From Acidobacteriota bacterium (GTDB lineage Bacteria; Acidobacteriota; Terriglobia; Terriglobales; Acidobacteriaceae): 8,725 nucleotides of DNA. The stretch is taken from contig JANXQR010000537.1 in the NCBI GenBank assembly GCA_025353435.1, forward strand, positions 1 to 8,725, read 5' to 3'. Below are positions 1-6,213 of this stretch, piece after piece (the stretch's first letter is position 1; each line of letters starts with the position of its first letter). A program made the position numbers and the translations under genes. The notes under the pieces were generated by a model. It saw only the letters and a list, made by a program, of their open reading frames with translations. It searched no databases and was not told where the DNA came from.

Positions 1-1831
1 TGAGACCGACGTCTTCCAACATGCGTTTGGGGAGGTGCTGGTCCTGAAGCTGGTCCAGAGTCTTGCCATTCAGAGTAAGAATGCGGCCGCGGACTGAAGG
101 CATCAATTCGAGAGGTTCGGTAACACCGGACTGATGCGCGAAGAAGTCGCGCACGCAGGTCGACTCTTCGGTTGTCACATCGATGATGAAAATGTTGGGG
201 AGCTTGGGAGACGCCGTCTCGCGGATCTCGCGGAGCAGCGCGGCCTGCATCAAATAGACGGCCAGTATCAGCATGACCCCGGTACCAAGCGCGGCCAGCA
301 CCGCGGCGGACTGATTGCCTGGGCGGTAGAGATTCGCCAGCCCGTGACGCAGTGACGACGGAAGGTGAAGCCGCACGCGGTTAAGCATGAAACGCAAAGT
401 GCGCAGAGCGCCCGCGGCCAGCGCTAGAAGAACGGCGAGCGCGGCGGCAAGGGCGACTGCGAACCACGTGCCCACTGTTGCCGAATCAGACAGCTCCCAT
501 GCAATTCCTCCGAGGCATCCCAGCACAACAAGTGAGAGCACGAGTTGCAATCGACGATCCCACAGCCGCGCAAAAAAACCGCCGATCCCTTCCGGACCGG
601 ACTCCACCAAGCGGCGAAGTACCAGCACCGGCCGCACCGTTCGGACATCGAGCAGCGGCGGCAAACAAAACAACAGCGTGGTCAGCAGGCCCGTGCCAAG
701 TCCCGCTCCCACCGAGCGCCATGGAAACTGCATGACAGTATGCACCGGAAGCAGCGTCCCGAACACCGCCGGCAGCGCCTCCATCACGGCCACTCCGGCG
801 GCGATGCCAAGCAGTCCTCCGGCCAGCCCCAGCCCCAGCGTCTGCAACAGAAATATTCGCAGCAAATCCGACGAACCCGCACCCACCGCCTTCAAAATCG
901 CCAAAACGTCCATTCGGGATTCGAGGTGGGCATGCATGGCCATCGCGACCCCGATTGCACCCAGCACCATCGCTACCAGACAAATAAGACTGAGGATCGC
1001 GGTCGCGTGGTCCAGGCCCTCCGTAATCGCCGGATTTCCCTCCCGATAATCCATTACCTGGGCATCGGGAAGCGCGTTTTCCAGCTGCTTTCTCACAGAC
1101 TCCGGGGTGACGCCCTTTGGAAGTGTGGCCGGGAGTTTGAGCAGCAGACGCTGACTGGCACGGCTGCCGGCCGCTATCAAGCCGGTCGACTCGATATTCG
1201 CGCGCGACACCAGAACCCGAGGCCCCATCCCCGCTCCAGCACTGATCCGATCGGGCTCCTGCTTCAGCACCGCCGAGATGTGGAAGAACTTGCCACCGAG
1301 TCGAAGATCCTGCCCGACGTGTCCGTTGAGGCGGATCAGCAACTCCTCCGCGACCACAACATTGTTGCCGGCCAGCGCCTGCATAAGAGGCATGTCCGGT
1401 TCCAGCACTGCTTTCCCGTAATACGGGTAATCAATTGGGTCGACGGCTTTGAGGGCCACCAGAATCGGCACCGGATCTGGCGGGACGGAGGCCATGGAAA
1501 TCGTCTCGACGGCCCAGGTGGAGCGCGTACCGGGAATCAGCTTCTCGACGTCGGCGATCTTGGCGGATTCGACCGCAGTGGGCTGGCGGAAAATGCGGGC
1601 GCTCAAATCGCCGGCCATCAGTGAACGAGCCTCGGTGCCAAGAGTGCGACGGAAGCTCTCGCTGAATCCGCGAACACCTACCAAGGCGGCGACGCCAATG
1701 GCGACAGAAAGCACGACAAAACCGAACTTGCCGGGAGCGGATTTAAGATCGCGCCACGCGATGGCGGCAGCCCGCTTCCAGCTGAGGGCGCGCTTCTTGA
1801 TGACGGGATCAGCCGCGACGTGATCAGCCAT
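1..1831 (-). CDS. ybbP: FtsX-like ABC transporter permease, YbbP type (partial, C-terminus beyond left edge)
   Basis: This is the inner-membrane permease subunit partnering the ATPase encoded just upstream. It is read as one uninterrupted frame of 610 codons from ATG at 1831 to the window edge. One N-terminal membrane helix (about residues 37-53) follows a basic stretch. A large extracytoplasmic region (about 60-275) contains a 'FMAGD'-like 'LMAGDL' segment near residue 71, as in E. coli YbbP. A first FtsX-type block has helices near 279-300, 327-350 and 374-394. Further helices lie near 428-446, 456-476 and 511-531, and a second periplasmic region begins about 540. E. coli YbbP is about 800 residues, so roughly the last quarter is missing. 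The start codon lies inside the end of the ATPase gene (8-nt overlap) with only a weak ribosome site, which suggests translational coupling. The family is of the MacB/LolCE mechanotransmission kind. The substrate is not established, although the family carries the old label 'lysophospholipase L1-associated transport'. Confidence 0.9.
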   Translation of the reverse strand, partial: MADHVAADPVIKKRALSWKRAAAIAWRDLKSAPGKFGFVVLSVAIGVAALVGVRGFSESFRRTLGTEARSLMAGDLSARIFRQPTAVESAKIADVEKLIPGTRSTWAVETISMASVPPDPVPILVALKAVDPIDYPYYGKAVLEPDMPLMQALAGNNVVVAEELLIRLNGHVGQDLRLGGKFFHISAVLKQEPDRISAGAGMGPRVLVSRANIESTGLIAAGSRASQRLLLKLPATLPKGVTPESVRKQLENALPDAQVMDYREGNPAITEGLDHATAILSLICLVAMVLGAIGVAMAMHAHLESRMDVLAILKAVGAGSSDLLRIFLLQTLGLGLAGGLLGIAAGVAVMEALPAVFGTLLPVHTVMQFPWRSVGAGLGTGLLTTLLFCLPPLLDVRTVRPVLVLRRLVESGPEGIGGFFARLWDRRLQLVLSLVVLGCLGGIAWELSDSATVGTWFAVALAAALAVLLALAAGALRTLRFMLNRVRLHLPSSLRHGLANLYRPGNQSAAVLAALGTGVMLILAVYLMQAALLREIRETASPKLPNIFIIDVTTEESTCVRDFFAHQSGVTEPLELMPSVRGRILTLNGKTLDQLQDQHLPKRMLEDVGL

Positions 1832-2534
1832 GTTGCGCCTGTTCGGCGGCGGCTTCCGGCTCATAGGGCAGCGTATCTTCTACGATGCGGCCGTCTCGTA
1901 GAACGATCTTTCGGTCCGCAGTGCTGGCCACTTCCGGATCGTGCGTTACGAGTACCAGAGTGGTGCCGGCGCGCTTATTGTGCTCGAGCAGCAGGTCAAG
2001 AATCATGCGCCCGTTGGTCGAATCGAGATTGCCCGTGGGCTCGTCGGCCATAATGATGGGCGGCTCCACCACAAATGCGCGCGCAATGGCCACGCGCTGT
2101 TGCTCTCCGCCTGAGAGTTGCACCGGGTAGTGGTCCATGCGTTCAACCAGGCCCACAGATTCGAGCAGTTCCCGCGCCTTCTTCAGACCCGACCCCTCGC
2201 AATTGAGTTCAAACGGCAGCAACACGTTTTCGAGCGCCGTAAGAGTCGGAATGAGTTGATAGGACTGGAAGACGAAGCCGATCTTGCGCCCGCGGACCGC
2301 AGCAAGTTGTGCCTCGGCAAGGTTGTGGATCGGCACGCCATCAAGCCATATCTCGCCGGAACTGGGCGAATCGAGCCCCGCAAGCAATCCGAGGAGCGTG
2401 CTCTTGCCGCTGCCGCTCGCGCCCACAATGGCCACAAATTGACCCGCCGGAATCGTCAGCGAAATGCCCTTGAGAATGTCGACACGGCGCGCGCCGTTTT
2501 GAATCCACTTTAATGCTTCACGAACTTCAATCAA
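1824..2534 (-). CDS. ybbA: ABC transporter ATP-binding protein, YbbA type
   Basis: This is the cytoplasmic ATPase of a YbbA-YbbP exporter-like complex, 236 residues from the chosen start. It has Walker A GASGSGKST (38-46), the Q-loop in FVFQSYQLIPT (Gln90), signature LSGGEQQ (140-146), Walker B IIMADE (160-165), the D-loop 'GNLD' and the switch His in VTHD (His198). The segment FVFQ-LIPTL-ALENV and the overall length match the LolD/MacB/YbbA class, which drives mechanotransmission rather than classical transport. I chose TTG at 2534 because GGGAGAG (2546-2540) lies 5 nt upstream of it. A TTG at 2555 would add seven residues but has no ribosome site. The stop overlaps the permease start as ATGGCTGA. 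The divergent neighbour is a TesA-type esterase, the same context as in E. coli. The choice between YbbA and LolD rests mainly on that context and on the permease. Confidence 0.93.
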   Translation of the reverse strand: MIEVREALKWIQNGARRVDILKGISLTIPAGQFVAIVGASGSGKSTLLGLLAGLDSPSSGEIWLDGVPIHNLAEAQLAAVRGRKIGFVFQSYQLIPTLTALENVLLPFELNCEGSGLKKARELLESVGLVERMDHYPVQLSGGEQQRVAIARAFVVEPPIIMADEPTGNLDSTNGRMILDLLLEHNKRAGTTLVLVTHDPEVASTADRKIVLRDGRIVEDTLPYEPEAAAEQAQHG

Positions 2535-2539
2535 TGCGT

Positions 2540-2546
2540 CTCTCCC
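2540..2546 (-). promoter_or_regulatory. Ribosome binding site deciding the ybbA start
   Basis: GGGAGAG read on the minus strand lies 5 nt before TTG at 2534. It favours this start over the TTG at 2555, which is preceded by CTGTCCA and has no purine-rich site. Confidence 0.6.
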
Positions 2547-2673
2547 GAAAAGCAATGGACAGCAATCAGTTTCAGGGATTCATTTCCGAGCCGTCATTTT
2601 CGGGCATACCAGTGCCCTCGACTGCTCCACTTCAATACGATGATTCCCTGCCCTAGGTTCCAGCGCCGTTCTG

Positions 2674-2701
2674 TTCACTGTCCACTGTTCACTGTCCACA
2701 G
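2674..2701 (+). repeat. Heptanucleotide tandem repeat (4 x TYCACTG)
   Basis: Four consecutive 7-mers read TTCACTG, TCCACTG, TTCACTG and TCCACAG. They can also be read as a perfect 14-bp duplication CTGTTCACTGTCCA at 2671-2684 and 2685-2698. The array lies between the divergent ybbA and tesA genes, 16 nt before the preferred tesA start. A period of seven is not a multiple of three, so copy-number change would break any reading frame through it. This argues that the array is not coding. The rest of the 183-bp gap shows no promoter I trust. Confidence 0.8.
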
Positions 2702-2717
2702 CATCTACACTATCTTG

Positions 2718-3347
2718 GTGGACGTTCGACGAGGGGTTCTCGTTTCATTCCTGCTGCTGGTCCTGGCGTGCCCGCTGTTTGGGGCGGAGCGTCCCGTTCT
2801 GGTTTGCTTCGGAGACAGCATTACGGCTGGCTACGGGCTGCAGACCGGGCAAGCGTTTCCCGATGCCCTGCAACGCAAGCTCGATGCGGCCGGATACCAC
2901 TACAAAGTGATCAACCAAGGCACCAGCGGCGCCACCACCAAGGATGCCGTTGCGGATCTGCACTCCATTCTGCAACTGCACCCTGAATTAGTGATCGTCG
3001 AATTCGGCGGAAACGATGGACTGCGCGGCCTGCCACCTGACCAGACTCGCCGTAATCTCGACACGGTGCTGACTGCCCTCAATGGCGCACACGTAAAGGT
3101 GCTTCTAGCCGGCATTACGCTGCCCCCCAACTATGGCCCAGATTATATTCATGCCTTCGAAGCGAACTTCCGCGATCTTGCCGCAAAGCATCACACGGCG
3201 CTCGTTCCCATGATTTACAGGGACCTGGTAAAGGTGCCCAACACCATCCAGGCCGACGGCATTCATCCCACTGCCAAGGGTTCAGAGATCATTGCTGGAA
3301 CGTTGATGCCAGCGTTGAAGCCATTGTTACGAAGACCAACGCGATAG
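2718..3347 (+). CDS. tesA: Secreted GDSL/SGNH arylesterase-lysophospholipase, TesA type
   Basis: This serine hydrolase cleaves acyl esters, thioesters or lysophospholipids and acts outside the inner membrane. It is 209 residues from GTG at 2718. That start gives a compact signal peptide: a basic n-region (DVRR), a hydrophobic core LVSFLLLVLA and a likely signal peptidase I site after FGA (residue 23). LVLAC could also be read as an imperfect lipobox. SGNH blocks are all present: GDSITAGYG with nucleophile Ser34, Gly71 in TSGAT, GGND with Asn99, and DGIHP with Asp180 and His183. The block VEFGGNDGLRG and LPPNYGPDY closely match E. coli TesA (LVELGGNDGLRG, LPANYGRRY). An ATG at 2640 would add 26 residues, but the extension runs through a heptamer repeat and would bury the signal peptide. 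The gene diverges from ybbA and converges with truB, leaving 12 nt between stop codons. No clear ribosome site precedes either start. Confidence 0.92.
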   Translation: MDVRRGVLVSFLLLVLACPLFGAERPVLVCFGDSITAGYGLQTGQAFPDALQRKLDAAGYHYKVINQGTSGATTKDAVADLHSILQLHPELVIVEFGGNDGLRGLPPDQTRRNLDTVLTALNGAHVKVLLAGITLPPNYGPDYIHAFEANFRDLAAKHHTALVPMIYRDLVKVPNTIQADGIHPTAKGSEIIAGTLMPALKPLLRRPTR

Positions 3348-3359
3348 CTGCAAGCGCCT

Positions 3360-4238
3360 TTATCCCAATACAGCGGTTGGCTGAAACAGGGTTCCGGCTA
3401 CACGCGTGGCGATGGCGAACAGGTCACGCTGGCTCGCGAATACCTTCACTTGCGCGGAGGATGAAAACTCCGGCAAGTTAGCTTGGGCGCCGTTGCGGAA
3501 TCGGCTAATGGTTTGTGGATCAGCGGTCACCGCGGGCATCTCTGGCAGCAGGCTGCGCGGATGCACACACAGCGCTTCGAGCGCATCCACATTGCCTGCG
3601 AGCGCCTGCAACTCGGGCAACGTGTGAGCCTCGGCAAGGGTGAAAGCTCCGGCTTGCGTGCGACACAAGCTGCTCAAGTGCGCACCGCAGCTGAGGTCGC
3701 CGCCAAGCTCATGCGCGACGGAGCGGACATAGCCCCCGGCGCTGATGCTCATGGCAAATGTAGCCTCAACCCCATCGAGCGAGATGATCTCGAAGGCGTC
3801 GATGTGTACCGGCGCTGGCTTCAGTTCCACGGCCATTCCGGCGCGGGCCAGCTTGTACGCGGGCGTGCCGGCAATCTTCTTTGCAGAGTACGGCGGCGGC
3901 ATCTGCTCCATGTCGCCTCGAAAACGCAGCGCCGCGGCACGCACGCTATCGAGAGTGAGTCGAGGCTCCACTCGCTCCCCCACCATCTCGCCCTTGGCGT
4001 CGAATGTATCGGTGGCAAACCCGAAGCGAATTGTGCCTGTGTAGGATTTTTTCGCGGAGTTGAAATACTGGGCCAGACGCGTGAACTTCCCCAGCAAAAG
4101 CGGCAGGACGCCTGTCGCCATGGGGTCGAGTGTACCGAGGTGGCCAATCGATTTTTCGCCCGTGATCTTGCGAAGACGGTTCACCACATCGTGGCTGGTG
4201 ATGCCGCCCGGCTTATCGATTACCAACAACCCATTCAC
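3360..4238 (-). CDS. truB: tRNA pseudouridine(55) synthase TruB
   Basis: The enzyme isomerises U55 in the T-loop of tRNAs to pseudouridine and also acts as a tRNA folding chaperone in the cytoplasm. It is 292 residues. The N-terminus NGLLVIDKPGGITSHDVV is the usual TruB opening. GHLGTLDPMATGVL (32-45) carries the catalytic Asp38. Other hallmarks are SYTGTIRFG (66-74), PPPYSAKKIAG (114-124), with the Tyr that stacks near the active site, and GGYVRSVAHELG (168-179). The C-terminal part is less conserved and presumably forms the PUA-like region. The start is GTG at 4238. An in-frame TGA sits immediately before it, so no longer form is possible. The ribosome site is weak. It lies 69 nt downstream of folE on the same strand and may be read through from it. 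The usual rbfA/infB partners are not in the window. Confidence 0.96.
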   Translation of the reverse strand: MNGLLVIDKPGGITSHDVVNRLRKITGEKSIGHLGTLDPMATGVLPLLLGKFTRLAQYFNSAKKSYTGTIRFGFATDTFDAKGEMVGERVEPRLTLDSVRAAALRFRGDMEQMPPPYSAKKIAGTPAYKLARAGMAVELKPAPVHIDAFEIISLDGVEATFAMSISAGGYVRSVAHELGGDLSCGAHLSSLCRTQAGAFTLAEAHTLPELQALAGNVDALEALCVHPRSLLPEMPAVTADPQTISRFRNGAQANLPEFSSSAQVKVFASQRDLFAIATRVAGTLFQPTAVLG

Positions 4239-4307
4239 TCAACTAATCTAGCAGTCCTGAGGTCAAGCACGAACGCGAAGCACAAACATGCGCTGTAGAG
4301 CTTGCAG

Positions 4308-4934
4308 TTACAACGACGCGGGCTGGCGCACCAATGAAAGAAATTCGGCGCGCGTCTCCTTTGTCCGGAAGCATCCTACCATCGCCGAAGTGACTGTGGA
4401 CGAGTTCTGCTTTTCGATGCCGCGCATCATCATGCAAAGGTGGCGCGCTTCAATCACCACGCCCACGCCCTGCGGCGATATTGATTCCTGAATCGCATCG
4501 GCTATCTGCCTCGTCATGCGCTCCTGCACCTGCAGCCGCCGCGCGAAGACCTCAACCAGACGTGCAATTTTGCTGAGCCCGATCACCTTGCCGTTGGGAA
4601 TGTAGGCCACGTGCACCCTGCCGAAGAACGGCAGCATGTGGTGTTCGCAGAGCGAAAACATCTCCACGTCCTTCACAATCACCATCTCGTCATAGTCCAC
4701 ATCGAAGAGCGCGCCGTGCAGTATCTGATTCGGATCCTGATCGTAGCCCTTGGTCAGATAGGACATCGCCTTCTCAACGCGCGCAGGTGTGGCCACCAGG
4801 CCATCGCGATTTGGGTCTTCGCCAAGCCGCGTAAGAATCTCGCGATAGAGATCTTGCGTGCTGAAATCCTTCAGGCTGGGCGTTCCGACGAGTTCCTTAA
4901 TCGAAGCCTTGTTCATTACAACTGTCTGCGCCAT
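4308..4934 (-). CDS. folE: GTP cyclohydrolase I (FolE)
   Basis: The enzyme converts GTP to 7,8-dihydroneopterin triphosphate and formate, the entry step to folate, biopterin-type and queuosine pterins. It forms a cytosolic toroid of subunits. The protein is 208 residues, near the usual bacterial length. Zinc ligands are visible as Cys96 and His99 in SLCEHHMLPF and Cys167 in EARHLCMMMRG. The 71-residue spacing equals that of the E. coli enzyme. Other hallmarks are GLSKIARLVEVFARRLQVQERMT and the C-terminal VGCFRTKETRAEFL. I chose ATG at 4934 because AAAGGA lies 7 nt before it. An upstream in-frame ATG at 4976 would add 14 residues with no family counterpart. The gene is 48 nt downstream of two PTPS-fold genes on the same strand that would use its product, so a shared transcript is likely. 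This is the zinc-dependent FolE1 type, not FolE2. Confidence 0.97.
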   Translation of the reverse strand: MAQTVVMNKASIKELVGTPSLKDFSTQDLYREILTRLGEDPNRDGLVATPARVEKAMSYLTKGYDQDPNQILHGALFDVDYDEMVIVKDVEMFSLCEHHMLPFFGRVHVAYIPNGKVIGLSKIARLVEVFARRLQVQERMTRQIADAIQESISPQGVGVVIEARHLCMMMRGIEKQNSSTVTSAMVGCFRTKETRAEFLSLVRQPASL

Positions 4935-4941
4935 GCAGCAG

Positions 4942-4947
4942 TCCTTT
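4942..4947 (-). promoter_or_regulatory. Ribosome binding site deciding the folE start
   Basis: AAAGGA on the minus strand lies 7 nt upstream of ATG 4934. It selects this start over the in-frame ATG at 4976. Confidence 0.65.
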
Positions 4948-4982
4948 CTTTGCCACGCCGGGCCTGCGCCCCACACTGAATA

Positions 4983-5453
4983 TCAAGCAATTGAGATGTC
5001 TGAACCGGCATCAAAGCATTGGAAAAAGTTGTTTTCAGTTTCCTCAACGCGCACATATTCGAGCTTGTAATCAGCCTCTGCTGACCTAGTCCCACCGTCT
5101 CCATCTTCAATCGCGTGAAGCTTGTCCTTCAGTAACCGAAAAACAACCCTGCACAGATTCTCGGTCGTTGGCACAGTCGAAGTAAACAGCGGATCGAGGT
5201 TCAAGTTGGTATGGTCGAAACGGTCAATGACCTCTATGCGCACCACCGCATCCAGATCCACCAGGTTCACCACCATCCCCGTCTCCGCCGCAACAGGACC
5301 GCCAACCAGCACTTCGACCACGTAATTGTGGCCGTGTCCGTGCGGATTATTGCATTTGCCGTAAATGGCGCGATTCTGCTCAGCCGTGAGAGCATCGGAA
5401 TGGAGCCGATGACTCGCACTTAGAGAGTAACGACGACCGAAGTAAGCCTTCAC
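4983..5453 (-). CDS. 6-pyruvoyl-tetrahydropterin synthase/QueD family protein, copy 1 (longer)
   Basis: This T-fold enzyme acts on dihydroneopterin triphosphate, the FolE product made by the next gene. It has 156 residues starting at GTG 5453. Zinc ligands are His15 (SASHRL), His40 and His42 (HGHNY). The catalytic Cys34 is in GKCNNP, and the Asp80-His81 pair is in RFDHTNLNLD. PTTENL (95-100) and the pterin-anchoring Glu138 in VEETENN are also present. The Cys-to-HGH spacing is CX5HGH, as in eukaryotic-type biopterin PTPS. An extra His (PHGHGH) also creates the CX3HGH pattern of QueD, so the product cannot be settled by eye. Compared with its neighbour it carries about 15 extra residues, Asp/Gly-rich, at about 115-130. 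Its start overlaps the preceding copy's stop as GTGA, with GGTGAGG just upstream. Automatic pipelines would probably call it 6-carboxytetrahydropterin synthase. Family assignment is firm; the exact reaction is open. Confidence 0.9.
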   Translation of the reverse strand: MKAYFGRRYSLSASHRLHSDALTAEQNRAIYGKCNNPHGHGHNYVVEVLVGGPVAAETGMVVNLVDLDAVVRIEVIDRFDHTNLNLDPLFTSTVPTTENLCRVVFRLLKDKLHAIEDGDGGTRSAEADYKLEYVRVEETENNFFQCFDAGSDISIA

Positions 5454-5869
5454 GCCTCACCCCGATACTCAGCGAAAATCTCCGGCGTCTCGTACACACG
5501 AACACGATCGAGCCGCGCCCCACCGGCCCCTGCAATCACCGGCTCCATCCGCTTCCACGCGGCAATTGCGATGTTCTCTGACGTCGGAATCGTAGTGGCG
5601 AACTCCGGCACTTCGAGATTCAAATGGCGATGATCCCAGGCGGCCATGACCTTCTCCTCAATCACGTCCTTGAGCCATTTCAGGTCGACAACAAATCCGG
5701 TCACGGGGTCCGGCTCGCCGGCTACGGTCACTTCAAGTGTGTAGTTGTGCCCATGCCCGTTGCGATTGGCGCACTTGCCAAAGACCTGCCGATTCTTCTC
5801 CTCGGACCAGGCTTCGTTCCAGTAATAATGCGAGGCGGAGAACGTAGCCCGCCGCGTGAGAAATACCAT
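5450..5869 (-). CDS. 6-pyruvoyl-tetrahydropterin synthase family protein, copy 2 (shorter, first gene of pterin run)
   Basis: This second T-fold pterin synthase has 139 residues. Zinc ligands are His14 (SASHYY), His39 and His41 (HGHNY). The catalytic Cys33 is in GKCANRN, with Asp79-His80 in WDHRHLNLEVP, PTSENI (95-100) and Glu127 in VRVYETPE. Only the CX5HGH spacing fits, and GEPDPVTGFVVDL plus HLNLEVPEF resemble animal PTPS closely. The expected activity is therefore 6-pyruvoyl-tetrahydropterin formation, although bacterial members can be promiscuous. I chose ATG at 5869 because GAGGA lies 5 nt upstream. The frame stays open to 6010 but that extension is Pro/Gly-rich and contains a leader hairpin, not a protein domain. 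The gene heads the minus-strand run copy 2 - copy 1 - folE - truB. It diverges from the arsR-type gene at 6214. Similarity between the two copies suggests duplication, though they differ at most non-motif positions and so are not recent copies. Confidence 0.9.
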   Translation of the reverse strand: MVFLTRRATFSASHYYWNEAWSEEKNRQVFGKCANRNGHGHNYTLEVTVAGEPDPVTGFVVDLKWLKDVIEEKVMAAWDHRHLNLEVPEFATTIPTSENIAIAAWKRMEPVIAGAGGARLDRVRVYETPEIFAEYRGEA

Positions 5870-5872
5870 GAA

Positions 5873-5880
5873 TTTCCTCT
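5873..5880 (-). promoter_or_regulatory. Ribosome binding site deciding the start of PTPS copy 2
   Basis: AAGAGGAA on the minus strand is followed 4-5 nt later by ATG 5869. It is the best ribosome site of the pterin run and rules out the longer frame starting at 6010. Confidence 0.7.
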
Positions 5881-5900
5881 TGCACCAGTGAGATGCGCCG

Positions 5901-5935
5901 GGGGCATCTCCGGGTTCATGGAGATTCAATGCCCC
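5901..5935 (-). promoter_or_regulatory. Stem-loop in the leader of the pterin genes
   Basis: GGGGC (5901-5905) pairs with GCCCC (5931-5935) and ATCTCC (5906-5911) pairs with GGAGAT (5920-5925). The loop is 8 nt, with a 5-nt bulge at 5926-5930. The structure ends 31 nt before the start of PTPS copy 2 and just upstream of its ribosome site. It is not followed by a T-run, so it is not a classical terminator. It does not resemble the preQ1 or tetrahydrofolate riboswitch cores that I know. A regulatory role is inference. Confidence 0.45.
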
Positions 5936-5954
5936 TTCGCCTATCCTACTGCCG

Positions 5955-6072
5955 GGGTGCCCCCAGTCCCTCGCCTTCGGGGACCGGGGCGTATCAATCC
6001 TCACCCACACCCCTCACCCACTCAAGACAATTGTCTTCCTGAACCCAGTGAGAGATCCGCGGTGGTTCTTGC
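5955..6072. repeat. Intergenic direct repeat, left copy (flanks arsR-SRPBCC pair)
   Basis: This stretch matches 7072-7177 in the same orientation. Both contain GGGTGCCCCC, a hairpin of the GTCCC...GGGACCGGGG type, CAATCCTCACCCA, then TTGTCTTCCTGAAC, GATCCGCGG and GGTT/GGTGG. The left copy has about 12 extra bases near 6008-6020 and a few substitutions. Hairpin arms are 5961-5970 and 5980-5989, with one mismatch (A5965 opposite C5985) that becomes a G-U pair in minus-strand RNA. The repeat occupies the 344-bp gap between the divergent PTPS and arsR-type genes. No credible protein is encoded here. Confidence 0.8.
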
Positions 6073-6106
6073 TTTTGACTTCCCTTCCCGTACCACGATT
6101 CAAGGG

Positions 6107-6154
6107 CGCCCCAAGGTCCGGGGTCCCCGCGGAGGGGTCTTGGTCCGTGGGGCG
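6107..6154. repeat. GC-rich inverted repeat between the divergent genes
   Basis: CGCCCCA (6107-6113) is the exact reverse complement of TGGGGCG (6148-6154). Inside it, CCCC (6125-6128) can pair with GGGG (6134-6137). It lies about 30 nt upstream of the arsR-type promoter and could be a second kind of intergenic hairpin repeat. No T-run follows on either strand. Confidence 0.5.
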
Positions 6155-6185
6155 TTCAGAGGGATGAGGGGGCCATTTTCTCTAC

Positions 6186-6213
6186 TTGACACTGACAAAA
6201 AATCCACTACCAT
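6186..6213 (+). promoter_or_regulatory. Putative sigma-70 promoter of the arsR-SRPBCC operon
   Basis: A consensus -35 box TTGACA (6186-6191) is followed after 16 nt by TACCAT (6208-6213), 4 of 6 matches to TATAAT. Transcription would begin near 6219-6221, that is at or after the annotated ATG. See the arsR entry for the consequence for the start codon. The -10 box lies inside a 24-bp dyad. Confidence 0.5.

Noticed and set aside
387..1624. Long plus-strand frames (220 and 359 residues)
   Set aside because: They are Arg/His/Gln/Ser-rich shadows opposite the FtsX-like permease, whose frame is continuous and motif-bearing.
3483..4298. 271-residue plus-strand frame
   Set aside because: Antisense of truB, which has every expected motif.
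4239..4307. Separate promoter for truB (TTGACC ... TAGATT on the minus strand)
   Set aside because: Spacing between the boxes is only about 10 nt, too short for a sigma-70 promoter.
5870..6010. N-terminal extension of PTPS copy 2 to the start at 6010
   Set aside because: The segment is unrelated to the family, holds a hairpin and part of a repeat, and a good ribosome site precedes ATG 5869.
5870..6213. preQ1 or tetrahydrofolate riboswitch upstream of the pterin genes
   Set aside because: I find neither the preQ1 hairpin with A-rich tail nor the conserved tetrahydrofolate core. Only a simple bulged stem-loop and repeats are present.
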